From assembly GCA_963753075.1 (NCBI GenBank), contig CAVWAR010000017.1, forward strand, positions 806,001-870,000: DNA of 64,000 nucleotides, written 5' to 3'. The position numbers were made by a program, and so were the translations under genes. Shown piece by piece: positions 22,207 through 30,570 of the stretch (position 1 is the first letter of the stretch; the number at the start of each line of letters is the position of its first letter). The DNA is from Prado023 sp963753075 (GTDB lineage: Bacteria; Actinomycetota; Actinomycetes; S36-B12; CAIYMF01). The notes beneath the pieces are model-generated. The model searched no databases and was not told where the DNA came from. It saw only the letters and a program-made list of their open reading frames with translations.

Positions 22207-22222
22207 TCGTACTGATGTTCGA
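22207..22222 (-). promoter_or_regulatory. LexA/SOS-box-like operator upstream of the 13E12 gene
   Basis: On the gene's strand the site reads TCGAAC-ATCA-GTACGA, one base away from the mycobacterial SOS consensus TCGAAC-N4-GTTCGA. It is 21 bp upstream of the GTG start. Members of the 13E12 family in Mycobacterium tuberculosis are known to be LexA-regulated, so the placement is meaningful. LexA binding is inferred only. Confidence 0.6.
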
Positions 22223-22535
22223 ACACTACCCCCACCCTCCGACACCACCACCCCACCCACACCAACCAGCCCACAGGCCACACGAAGCCCCTGCGCAGAC
22301 ACCGATGAAGCCCGCGGGCAGGCGCGCGCGAAGCCGGAAGGCAGCACAGTTGAAGCCTGCGGACCGGGCGCGGATGAGTCCCGGGGACAGGCTCGCGGCC
22401 CCGCCGACTGCCCAGCCCGCGCGGTGGCCAGGGGCTGCGGATGGCAGGTCATGTCAACGCGCCCAGCCCCGCTGACCACACGCCAGCCGGGACTTGGGCG
22501 CGCACGCGCCAGTTGCACAGATCCACACCAGCAGC

Positions 22536-22553
22536 AGCGGCGCGGCTGCCGCT
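22536..22553 (-). terminator. Small hairpin after pgi
   Basis: AGCGGC (22536-22541) pairs with GCCGCT (22548-22553) over a 6-nt loop, 16 bp beyond the pgi stop codon. It is short and lacks a U tract, so it is only a candidate. Confidence 0.3.
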
Positions 22554-22569
22554 ACCCCGGAGGGACCCC

Positions 22570-24198
22570 TCAGCGACCGCGTGCCGCGCGGTACCTCTCG
22601 ATGAGCGCGTTGGTCGACGAGTCCAGGGTGGCTGGCGCCGCACCGGTGAGCATCGGCTCGATCGAGTCGGCGACGACCTTGCCCAGCTGGACGCCCCACT
22701 GGTCGTAGGGGTTCAGGTCCCAGATCATCCCCTGCACGAAGGTCGAGTGCTCGTACAGCGAGATGAGGGCGCCGAGCGAGAAGGGCGTCAGCGAATCGGC
22801 GACCAGCATGTTGTTCGGGCGGTTGCCCGGCATCACCTTGTGCTCCACCAGCTCCGGCGGCGTCCCGTCGGCGGCCACCTCAGCTGCAGTGCGACCGAAC
22901 GCCAGCACGCCGGACTGCGCCAGGCAGTTGGCGATCAGCAGGTCGTGGTGGTTGCCGATGTCATTCACGGGCTTGGCGAAGAAGATGAAGTCAGCCGCGA
23001 TGATCGTCGTGCCCTGGTGCAGCATCTGGTAGAAGGAGTGCTGCCCGTTGGTCCCCGGCTCGCCCCAGAAGGAGGCCGAGGTGTCGTAGTCCACCGGCTC
23101 CCCATCCGAGGTGACCTGCTTGCCGTTGCTCTCCATGATCATCTGCTGCAGGTAGGCGGGGAACCTGACCAGGTACTGGTCGTAGGGAAGCACCACGTGG
23201 TCGGCGGTCCCCAGGAAGTTGCGGTTCCACACGCACAGCAGGCCGTGGAGCACCGGCAGGTTCTCGCGCAGCGGGGCAGTCCGGAAGTGTGTGTCCATCG
23301 CGTGCAGGCCAGCAAGCATCTCACCGAACTGGTCGGGCCCGATGGCGATCATCGTGGACAGCCCGATCGCCGAGCTCATGGAGTAGCGCCCGCCGACCCA
23401 GTCCCAGAAGCCGAACATGTTCGCGGGGTCGATGCCGAAGTCGGCCACCTTCTCCGCGTTCGTGGAGATGGCCGCGAAGTGCCGTGCCACCGCCGCCGGA
23501 TCCCCACCGAGCCCGGAGAGCAACCACTCGCGCGCGGTCCGCGCGTTGGTCATCGTCTCCTGGGTGGTGAAGGTCTTCGAGGCGACGAGGAACATCGTCT
23601 CGGCCGGATCCAGGTCGCGGGTCTGCTCGACGAAGTCCGAGCCGTCCACGTTCGACACGAACCTGAGGTCAAGGTCCCGATCGGACACATGCTGCAGGGC
23701 GAGGTAGGCCATGACCGGACCGAGATCCGAGCCGCCGATCCCGATGTTGACCACGTTGCGGATCGGCCGACCGGTGAAGCCGAGCCACGTCCCGCCACGG
23801 ATCTGGTCGGAGAAGGCCGCCATCTTGCCCAGGACCGCGTGCACATCGGCCACCACGTCCTGGCCGTCGACCACCAACGTGGCGTCCGCGGGCAGCCGCA
23901 GCGCCGTGTGCAGGACCGCACGATCCTCAGTGTTGTTGAGGTGCGTGCCGGTGAACATCGCCTCCCGGCGGCCCGGCAGGTTGCGCTCCTCGGCGAGGGC
24001 CACCAGCAGGTCGAGCGTCTCGGCGGTGACCCGTTGCTTGGACAGGTCGAGGTGCCAACCGGCGCCGTCGGCCGCGAAGGCTGCCGCGCGATCGGGTGCG
24101 GCGTCGAACAAGCCACGGATCGTTGCCGAGGACATGGTCGCGGCGTGTTCCGACAGGGCCTGCCACGCGGGGGCAGTGGTGAGCGGGGTCTCGGTCAT
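22570..24198 (-). CDS. pgi: Glucose-6-phosphate isomerase
   Basis: A 542-residue glycolytic isomerase converting glucose 6-phosphate and fructose 6-phosphate. The two family signatures are present: the phosphate-binding SKTFTTQETMTNA stretch and the active-site region WGEPGTNGQHSFYQMLHQG with the catalytic His. GIGGSDLGP is intact near residue 150. Length is typical for the long bacterial type. An AAGGAGG ribosome site 4 nt before ATG 24198 fixes the start. mshC lies 25 bp upstream on the same strand, so the two may be cotranscribed. Confidence 0.96.
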   Translation of the reverse strand: MTETPLTTAPAWQALSEHAATMSSATIRGLFDAAPDRAAAFAADGAGWHLDLSKQRVTAETLDLLVALAEERNLPGRREAMFTGTHLNNTEDRAVLHTALRLPADATLVVDGQDVVADVHAVLGKMAAFSDQIRGGTWLGFTGRPIRNVVNIGIGGSDLGPVMAYLALQHVSDRDLDLRFVSNVDGSDFVEQTRDLDPAETMFLVASKTFTTQETMTNARTAREWLLSGLGGDPAAVARHFAAISTNAEKVADFGIDPANMFGFWDWVGGRYSMSSAIGLSTMIAIGPDQFGEMLAGLHAMDTHFRTAPLRENLPVLHGLLCVWNRNFLGTADHVVLPYDQYLVRFPAYLQQMIMESNGKQVTSDGEPVDYDTSASFWGEPGTNGQHSFYQMLHQGTTIIAADFIFFAKPVNDIGNHHDLLIANCLAQSGVLAFGRTAAEVAADGTPPELVEHKVMPGNRPNNMLVADSLTPFSLGALISLYEHSTFVQGMIWDLNPYDQWGVQLGKVVADSIEPMLTGAAPATLDSSTNALIERYRAARGR

Positions 24199-24223
24199 GG
24201 GGCCTCCTTAGACGCGGCCCAGA

Positions 24224-25453
24224 CTATGAGAGGTCGACCCCAAGAAGCGTGTCGAGCAGCACCCGAACCTGCCCCGGGGCATCTGGATCGGACCCAGTGC
24301 CGGCTGCCACGTCCGCGGCCCAGCGGTCAACCAGGCCCAGCGCCCCCGGCAGGTCGAGATCCTCGGCGATCCGGGCCCGCACAACCGAGAGCAGGACCTC
24401 GGACGAAGGCCCCGCCTCCCCTGCCACGGCGCACCGCCACGACATCTCACGCTGCTCGGCACGCTGCAGGTCCTCGTCGGTCCACTCCCAGTCGCTCCGG
24501 TAGTGATGGGCGAGCAGGGCCAGGCGGATCGCGGCGGGCGAGACGCCCGACTGGCGCAGCCGCGAGATGAAGACGAGGTTGCCACGGGACTTGCTCATCT
24601 TGTGGCCCTCGTAGCCGACCATCCCCGTGTGCACGAAATGCTCGGCGAAGGGGGCCTCCCCGGTCGCGATCGACGCCTGCGCCGAGCACATCTCATGGTG
24701 CGGGAACGCCAGGTCGGATCCGCCGCCCTGCACGTCGAAAGCCATCCCGAGGTGGTCAAGGGAGATCGCGGTGCATTCGATGTGCCACCCGGGCCGGCCG
24801 TGCCCGAGCTGGGTGTCCCACGCGGGCTCATCAGGCCGCGCCGCCTGCCACAGCAGGCAGTCCAGCGCCCGGCGCTTCCCCGGCCGGTCGGGGTCTCCCC
24901 CGCGCTCGGCGAAGATCGCCCGCATCTGATCGTCCGTGAGTCCCGCCACCTCGCCGAAGCCCGGTGCCGAGAAGGTGTCGAAGTACAGGTCGCCGTCCAC
25001 GTCGTAGACGGCGCCGGCATCGCGTAGCCGCCCAATCCACTCAACGACCGAGGGGATGGCCTCCACGGCCCCGATGTAGTCACGCGGCGGCAGCACGTTC
25101 AGCGCGGCCATGTCCTGCGCGTAGAGCGCCGTCTCCGCCCGGGCCAGTTCGCGCCAGTCCTGGCCCGTGGCCACCGCGCGTTCGAGCAGCGGGTCGTCGA
25201 CATCCGTGACGTTCTGCACGTAGTTCACCTCGTGCCCGAGGTCGCGCCAGTACCGGTTGACAACGTCGAAGGCGACATAGGTCGCGGCGTGGCCCATATG
25301 GGTGGCGTCGTATGGCGTGATGCCGCAGACGTACATGCGCGCGATGGGCCCGGGCGCCGTCGGCCGCACGGCCCGGCGCCGCGTGTCGAACAGGCTCAGA
25401 ACGGGGCCCGCCCCGGGCAGCTCGACGGGCTCCCGCCCGGACCACGACTCCAC
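24224..25453 (-). CDS. mshC: MshC, cysteine-glucosaminylinositol ligase (mycothiol synthesis)
   Basis: A 409-residue class I aminoacyl-tRNA-synthetase-like enzyme that joins cysteine to GlcN-inositol, the third enzyme of mycothiol biosynthesis. It has the CysRS-like nucleotide motif YVCGITPYDATHMGHA, the zinc-binding Cys of the active site and KMSKSRG. The absence of a tRNA anticodon domain and the phrases GGGSDLAFPHHE and PGWHIECTAIS match MshC rather than cysteinyl-tRNA synthetase. GTG 25453 aligns with the family N-terminus (ESW near the start). Its presence implies an actinobacterial thiol system. Confidence 0.94.
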   Translation of the reverse strand: MESWSGREPVELPGAGPVLSLFDTRRRAVRPTAPGPIARMYVCGITPYDATHMGHAATYVAFDVVNRYWRDLGHEVNYVQNVTDVDDPLLERAVATGQDWRELARAETALYAQDMAALNVLPPRDYIGAVEAIPSVVEWIGRLRDAGAVYDVDGDLYFDTFSAPGFGEVAGLTDDQMRAIFAERGGDPDRPGKRRALDCLLWQAARPDEPAWDTQLGHGRPGWHIECTAISLDHLGMAFDVQGGGSDLAFPHHEMCSAQASIATGEAPFAEHFVHTGMVGYEGHKMSKSRGNLVFISRLRQSGVSPAAIRLALLAHHYRSDWEWTDEDLQRAEQREMSWRCAVAGEAGPSSEVLLSVVRARIAEDLDLPGALGLVDRWAADVAAGTGSDPDAPGQVRVLLDTLLGVDLS

Positions 25454-25521
25454 GAAACGAACCCTAGGCCCTCTGCGGCACACGCGCCGACGGACCCTCG
25501 CCGCCGACGTAGGCTTGGGCC

Positions 25522-26313
25522 GTGCTCCAGATCCTCAGGGAACGACGGTGGTGGGGCTTCACCGTGTTCGTCCTGGGCATGCTCGTGCTCTGTGCGGTCC
25601 TCTCACGCTGGCAGTGGCAGCGCTACCAGGTGCGACTGGAGGAGAACGACCGGCTGGACGCCGCCCTGTCGGGGCAGCCGACACCCATCGAGGATCTCCT
25701 CACTGCGCAGCCCGCTGGTGCCGCGGCAGGCCTGCCGCCAGAGCTGGAGTGGCGCACGGTCACTGCAACCGGCTCGTTCGACACGGCTGCCGAGGTCGCT
25801 GTCCGGCGGCGCCCGCTCGATGGCCGCAACGGGTTCTGGGTCGTCTCCCCCTTGGTGACCGACACAGGGGTGGTGCTCGTCAACCGCGGCTGGACGCCCG
25901 CCGCCGGCGACGCGACCACAGCCCCCGACGTACCCGCAGCGCCCGCTGGTGAGGTGACGGTCATCGGTCGGTTGCGACCTGCAGAGACCACCGGTCCCAC
26001 CGAAGCCGCGCCGCCGGGTCAGGCCTGGGCCACGGACCCGCAGGAGCTGGTCGCGCCCGCGCAGGAGCTGCGCTACGACGCCTACGTGGAGATGCGCTCG
26101 AGCTCACCGGCCGCCGACGCCGAGCTCACTGCCCTGTCCGACCCGGGTCATCGCGGCTTGAACAACCTCGTCTACTCGGTGCAGTGGCTGATCTTCGGCA
26201 TGGTCGGGCTGTTCGGCTGGTGGCGCCTGATCCGGACCGAGGGCCGCCGGGCGGACGAGGCCCCTGACGAGGACGAGGCGGCGGCGATCGCGGCCGAGGA
26301 AACCGCCACCTGA
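25522..26313 (+). CDS. SURF1 family cytochrome oxidase assembly protein
   Basis: A 263-residue membrane protein with a first transmembrane helix at about 10-29 followed by the family phrase SRWQWQRY, a periplasmic beta domain with RPLDGRNGFWVVSPL and VLVNRGWTPA, and a second helix at about 212-232 (QWLIFGMVGLFGWW). SURF1 helps insert heme a into aa3-type terminal oxidases, so the organism probably respires aerobically. The last 30 residues are acidic. GTG 25522 leaves a 68-bp divergent spacer to mshC. Confidence 0.92.
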   Translation: MLQILRERRWWGFTVFVLGMLVLCAVLSRWQWQRYQVRLEENDRLDAALSGQPTPIEDLLTAQPAGAAAGLPPELEWRTVTATGSFDTAAEVAVRRRPLDGRNGFWVVSPLVTDTGVVLVNRGWTPAAGDATTAPDVPAAPAGEVTVIGRLRPAETTGPTEAAPPGQAWATDPQELVAPAQELRYDAYVEMRSSSPAADAELTALSDPGHRGLNNLVYSVQWLIFGMVGLFGWWRLIRTEGRRADEAPDEDEAAAIAAEETAT

Positions 26314-26330
26314 GGATCCGGGGTCGTTGA

Positions 26331-26639
26331 TCAGCCGCCTGGGGGTGCCTCAGCCAGGCGTTGGACGGCGGTGTCCACGGCTTCCGGGGTGAAGCAGGCC
26401 GGACTCCCGACGATGATCCGCGATTGGACCCACGTGGCCTGGCCCTCGTTCTTGTCGTCCCCATTCCGCTGCGCGTCCAGGCCCAGCTTCCGCCAGACCG
26501 AGGCCTGATAGTCAGCGATCTCGCACGACAGGTAGACGATCGGCTCCCGACTGGTGAACATGCCCTGACTGCATCCCGCAAGGCCAACCAGGAGCGCTGG
26601 GCACACGATGGCCGATAGGGCCGCGCTCCGCACCTTCAC
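26331..26639 (-). CDS. Small predicted lipoprotein, unknown function
   Basis: A 102-residue protein starting at GTG 26639, chosen because it puts a normal signal peptide (KVRSAALSAIVCPALLVGLAGC) at the N-terminus with a lipobox LAGC. The mature part of about 75 residues has a YLSCEIADYQ motif and a later lone Cys that could pair with it, and no recognised domain. It is convergent with the SURF1 gene, 17 bp apart. The HAD gene lies upstream on the same strand. Confidence 0.6.
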   Translation of the reverse strand: MKVRSAALSAIVCPALLVGLAGCSQGMFTSREPIVYLSCEIADYQASVWRKLGLDAQRNGDDKNEGQATWVQSRIIVGSPACFTPEAVDTAVQRLAEAPPGG

Positions 26640-26725
26640 GCGTGCGAGCCTACTCCCCCACGGCTCAGCACAGCCGGCACGCGCAACCATCCGAGAGGGC
26701 CCCCGCGCCGGGGTCCTCGGACTCG

Positions 26726-27544
26726 TCAGCTCCAGCTGTCCACGTGGTCGAGGACCTCAATCAGGTGATGGACGATCGCGTCCGGATTCCCGTCGACCGG
26801 TCCGCGTTGGTCGTCCGGGATGTCGCTGTGTGGCACGAGGATCGCACGCATCCCGACCTGCTGGGCCCCATGCACGTCATCCCAGGGCCGGTCCCCCACG
26901 AACACCGCCCGGGACGGGTCCGTCACCCCGACGGCGCGCATCGCAGCGACGAACGCCTCCTCATGCGGCTTGCCGACGGGAAGCTCCGAGGAGTAGACGG
27001 CGGCATCGATCAGGTCGAGGAGCCCGTCGCGCTCGAAGACCTGCTCATGATGGGAGCGCGGCCAGAGGGTGTTGGACAGGACTCCGACCCGGATCCCCCG
27101 CTCACGAAGCCCAGTCATCACGGCGGCAGCCTGCGGATCGGCCAGCGTGTGCGGGTGCCAGGCTGCCAGGTAGGCCGCCATGGCGGCGTGGTGCCGCTCG
27201 CTGGTCAGGTCGATGCCAGCGTCCATCAGGATCTGCTCGAGCCGACCGGCACCGGTCGCCCCGGCACTGTGGTGCTGGACCTGCCACCTCTCGATCTCGG
27301 CGGCGAACAGCTCACTGGCCATCGATGCAGCCCGAGTGGGGTCGTACACCGAGGTGTAGGCGTACCAGGCGGCCGTGAGGTCCACCTCATGCCAGGGGGT
27401 GAGCGTGCCGCCCCAGTCGAAGATCACGGCGTCGATCGCCCCACCGGCCGCCCCCCGGTCGGACCCGTCGGCAGCGCCGTCGCTCGACCCACCAGCCGGG
27501 ACCCCAGCGGGCCCAGTCCCGGCCGCCGGCCCAGAGGCCGTCAC
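26726..27544 (-). CDS. HAD-superfamily hydrolase
   Basis: A 272-residue phosphatase-like protein. After a low-complexity Gly/Ala/Ser N-terminus (1-36) it has the nucleophile motif VIFDWGGTLTPW (Asp43; the second acidic residue is replaced by Gly), a helical cap, motif II VLSNT, motif III Lys in VGKPHEE and motif IV VFVGDRPWDDV. DWGGT in place of DxDGT occurs in several subgroups, and activity may be retained or altered. Its start codon GTG overlaps the proS stop (GTGA), so it is translationally coupled to proS. Confidence 0.82.
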   Translation of the reverse strand: MTASGPAAGTGPAGVPAGGSSDGAADGSDRGAAGGAIDAVIFDWGGTLTPWHEVDLTAAWYAYTSVYDPTRAASMASELFAAEIERWQVQHHSAGATGAGRLEQILMDAGIDLTSERHHAAMAAYLAAWHPHTLADPQAAAVMTGLRERGIRVGVLSNTLWPRSHHEQVFERDGLLDLIDAAVYSSELPVGKPHEEAFVAAMRAVGVTDPSRAVFVGDRPWDDVHGAQQVGMRAILVPHSDIPDDQRGPVDGNPDAIVHHLIEVLDHVDSWS

Positions 27545-29331
27545 GGAAGCGCGCGCATGCGCTCGATGATGGTGGGCACGGCCTGTCCGACCGGCACGTC
27601 GGAGCGCTCGCCGCTGGCACGGTCCTTGACCTCGACCGCCCCCTCCGCGAGCTTCTTGCCCACAACCACGATCAGCGGCACGCCGATGAGTTCGGAGTCG
27701 TTGAACTTCACACCCGGCGACACGCCCTTGCGGTCGTCGAGCATCACCCGGAACCCAGCCTCCACCAGCTGGGCGGAGATGGACTCGGCGGTCTCGAACA
27801 CGGCCTCGTCCTTCCCTGTGGCCACGACATGGACATCCGCCGGCGACACCTCACGTGGCCAGACGAGGCCCCGCTCGTCATGGTGCTGCTCCGCGATGGC
27901 GGCCACAGCCCGCGAGACCCCGATCCCGTAGGACCCCATGGTGACCACGACCTGCTTGCCGTTCTCGTTGAGGACGGTGAGGTCCAACGCCTCGGCATAC
28001 TTGCGGCCCAGCTGGAAGATGTGCCCGATCTCGATGCCACGCGCCTGGGTCAGCACCCCGTCGCGACCCGCCGCCGCGCACTCGGGGCAGGGATCGCCCT
28101 CGCGCACCTCGGCCACGTCGATGAGTCCGTCACCGGTGAAATCGCGGCCCGCAACCAGGTCGAAGACGTGCCGGCCGGGCTGGTCAGCTCCTGTGATCCA
28201 CCGGGTCCCGGTGACCACCCGCGGGTCCAGCAGGTACCGGATGCCCGAGGCTGACTCCGCGCCCAGGGCCCCTGGGCCGATGTAGCCCTTCACCAGCGCC
28301 GGGTTGGCAGCGAAGTCCGACTCCTCGAAGGCCACCGGCTCCCCGGGCATGAGCACGGCCTCGAGCCGCTTCATGTCCACCTCACGGTCGCCCGGCAGCC
28401 CGACGACCAGCGGGTGCGACGTGCCGTCGGGCATCAGGACCTTCACGACGACGTTCTTCAGGGTGTCACCGGCCTGCCATGCACGGTCGCCACGGGCCAG
28501 CTCTGGCCGCGAGTTGGACACGTCCACGAGGGTCTCGATGGTCGGCGTGTCAGGGGTGTCCTCGACGTGTGCGGCCGGCAGCCCCTCGATGGCGATCGGC
28601 TCGGGTGCGACGCTGGCGACGGCCTCGACGTTCGCGGCGTAGTGGCACACAGGGCAGCGCACGTAGGTGTCCTCGCCCACCGGACACCCGGCCAGGAACT
28701 CCTCGGACGCCGAGCCGCCCATCGCCCCCGACATCGCCGAGACGATCGTGTAGTCCAGGGCGAGCCGGTCGAAGGTGGAGATGTAGGCATCGCGGTGCCG
28801 GGCGTAGGAGACCTCCAGGCCCTGGTCGGTCGTGTCGAACGAGTAGGAGTCCTTCATCACGAACTCGCGCCCGCGCAGGATTCCGGCCCGCGGACGCGCC
28901 TCGTCGCGGTACTTGGTCTGGATCTGGTACAGGCTCAGCGGGAGGTCCTTGTACGAGGAACACACGTCCTTCACGGTGAGCGTGAACATCTCCTCGTGGG
29001 TGGGCCCGAGCAGGTAGTCCGAGCCACGGCGGTCCTGCAGCCGGAACAGGTTCGGCCCGTACTCCGTCCAGCGGTCGGTCCGCTCGTAGGGCTCACGGGG
29101 CAGCAGCGCTGGGAAGTGCAACTCCTGGAAGCCGGCCGCATCCATCTCCTCGCGCACGATCCGCTCGACGTTGCGCAGCACGCGGTAGCCCAGGGGCAGC
29201 CACGTGAAGATGCCCGGGGCGACGCGCCGGACGTAACCGGCGCGCACGAGCAGTCGGTGCGACGGGACCTCGGCGTCCGCCGGATCCTCGCGAAGCGTGC
29301 GCAGGAACAGCGTGGACATACGGGTCAGCAC
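27541..29331 (-). CDS. proS: Prolyl-tRNA synthetase, bacterial type
   Basis: A 596-residue class II synthetase charging tRNA-Pro. Motif 1 (around FQELHFPALLPREPY), motif 2 (TKYRDEARPRAGILRGREFVM-like segment near 135-160) and motif 3 (GSYGIGVSRAVAAI) are present, with the inserted editing domain between motifs 2 and 3 (about 230-400) that removes mischarged alanine, and the C-terminal anticodon-binding domain. GTG 29331 is favoured by a GGAGGAG ribosome site 7 nt upstream; Met5 is an alternative. Divergent from the GNAT gene. Confidence 0.96.
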   Translation of the reverse strand: MLTRMSTLFLRTLREDPADAEVPSHRLLVRAGYVRRVAPGIFTWLPLGYRVLRNVERIVREEMDAAGFQELHFPALLPREPYERTDRWTEYGPNLFRLQDRRGSDYLLGPTHEEMFTLTVKDVCSSYKDLPLSLYQIQTKYRDEARPRAGILRGREFVMKDSYSFDTTDQGLEVSYARHRDAYISTFDRLALDYTIVSAMSGAMGGSASEEFLAGCPVGEDTYVRCPVCHYAANVEAVASVAPEPIAIEGLPAAHVEDTPDTPTIETLVDVSNSRPELARGDRAWQAGDTLKNVVVKVLMPDGTSHPLVVGLPGDREVDMKRLEAVLMPGEPVAFEESDFAANPALVKGYIGPGALGAESASGIRYLLDPRVVTGTRWITGADQPGRHVFDLVAGRDFTGDGLIDVAEVREGDPCPECAAAGRDGVLTQARGIEIGHIFQLGRKYAEALDLTVLNENGKQVVVTMGSYGIGVSRAVAAIAEQHHDERGLVWPREVSPADVHVVATGKDEAVFETAESISAQLVEAGFRVMLDDRKGVSPGVKFNDSELIGVPLIVVVGKKLAEGAVEVKDRASGERSDVPVGQAVPTIIERMRALP

Positions 29332-29422
29332 GAGGGGTCTCCTCCGGTCCGGGCGACGGCGACATCAGTCCGGCGAACCGGGCTGGTCGAGATGCCCGGC
29401 AAGGATATCCCGGCGTGGCAGG

Positions 29423-30265
29423 ATGGCGGCCGTGCCCGGCGAGCTGAAGGTGCTGACATCGCGCCACCTCCCGGACCTGCTTGCGCTCGTTGACCGGGAC
29501 CCTGTCGCCCATTGCTTCGTCGCCTCCAGGTTGGCGGACCCCATGGATCCCTGGGCCCTCGGCGGCCTGGTCTGGGGCTGGTTCGAGGGTGCCCAGCTGC
29601 GCTCGGCGATGTACACCGGTGCGAACCTCATCCCGATCGAGACGACCCCGCTGTCCCGCGCCGCCTTCGCCGACAACGCACGGCGGCTCGGCCGACGTTG
29701 CTCCTCGATCGTCGGACCGGCAGCTGAGGTGATGGACCTGTGGCGCCTGCTCGCGCCCGCCTGGGGGCCGGCGCGCGAGGTCCGCGACACCCAGCACCTG
29801 ATGGCCACGTCACAGTCGGCCACACGGGCGCCGCACCCCGGCCTGCGTCCCCTGCGCCCCGACGAGCTCGATGTCCTGATGCCGGCGGCGGTTGCGATGT
29901 TCACCGAGGAGGTGGGCATGTCGCCGGTCTCGCACGGAGGTGGCCCGGCCTACCGCGCTCGCCTGGCCGAGATCGTCCGTTCGGGCCGAGCGCTCGGGGT
30001 GATCGAGGATGGACGGCTGATCTTCAAGGCCGAGATCGGCTCGGCCACACGTCAGGCCTGCCAGATCCAGGGCGTCTGGGTGGAGCCGGGCCTGCGTGGC
30101 CGGGGACTCGGCGTGTCCGGGATGGCCGCTGTGGTCGACCATGCCCGTGAGCGCATCGCCCCGGTGGTCTCCCTGTACGTCAACGACTACAACCACATCG
30201 CGGTCGGCACCTACCTGGCAGTCGGCTTCCAGACTGTGGGCAGGTTCGCGACGATCCTGTTCTGA
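29423..30265 (+). CDS. GNAT-family acetyltransferase with N-terminal DUF4081
   Basis: A 280-residue protein with an N-terminal DUF4081-like domain (about 1-125) and a C-terminal GNAT fold (about 140-280). The acetyl-CoA loop is in VEPGLRGRGLGVSGMAAVV. The closing strand SLYVNDYNHIAVGTYLAVGFQTVGRFATILF is typical of the family found in actinobacteria beside dxr/ispG/proS genes. The acceptor substrate is unknown. ATG 29423 was chosen; a GTG three codons on is possible. Confidence 0.85.
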   Translation: MAAVPGELKVLTSRHLPDLLALVDRDPVAHCFVASRLADPMDPWALGGLVWGWFEGAQLRSAMYTGANLIPIETTPLSRAAFADNARRLGRRCSSIVGPAAEVMDLWRLLAPAWGPAREVRDTQHLMATSQSATRAPHPGLRPLRPDELDVLMPAAVAMFTEEVGMSPVSHGGGPAYRARLAEIVRSGRALGVIEDGRLIFKAEIGSATRQACQIQGVWVEPGLRGRGLGVSGMAAVVDHARERIAPVVSLYVNDYNHIAVGTYLAVGFQTVGRFATILF

Positions 30266-30410
30266 TCGGACCGGCTCGCACCGGGACGCGGGCAGGGTGA
30301 ACAGGCCCAGGGTGAACTGGCGCGCGCCGGAAGCTGCACAGCGGGCAGGCTCAGGGTGAGCCCGGTCTCATCGAGGACTACTCCGGGCCGACTCGGGGGA
30401 TAATCCGCGC

Positions 30411-30512
30411 ATGGAGTGGCTGCGCCGGAACATGAGCACCATCGGGATCATCGTCGTGATCGCAATGGCGATGCCGTTCCTCCTGGTCCTGTTCGGCATC
30501 GTCGCCTTCTGA
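30411..30512 (+). CDS. 33-residue single-span membrane protein
   Basis: A short reading from ATG 30411 to TGA 30512: a basic start (MEWLRRNMS) and one continuous hydrophobic helix (TIGIIVVIAMAMPFLLVLFG) running almost to the end. GGGGA lies 9 nt upstream. The arrangement (positive inside, one helix, few polar residues) is that of bacterial membrane microproteins. No family is recognised. It is convergent with the GTPase gene. Chance is possible in GC-rich DNA, but a run this hydrophobic directly after a ribosome site is suggestive. Confidence 0.45.
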   Translation: MEWLRRNMSTIGIIVVIAMAMPFLLVLFGIVAF

Positions 30513-30570
30513 GTGTCGACCCCGCACCAGTCATCGACCGAGCTGTGGAGGCTTCGCAGGCGACCGGTCC

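Larger units (their letters stand above)
22186..22569. other. Intergenic region between pgi and the 13E12 gene
   Basis: This 384-bp stretch holds no supported gene. Near the 13E12 start it contains the LexA-like box described separately, and near pgi a small GC hairpin. The middle is unusually rich in runs such as accaccaccccacccacacc and has no protein-like reading on either strand that I could recognise. Confidence 0.6.
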
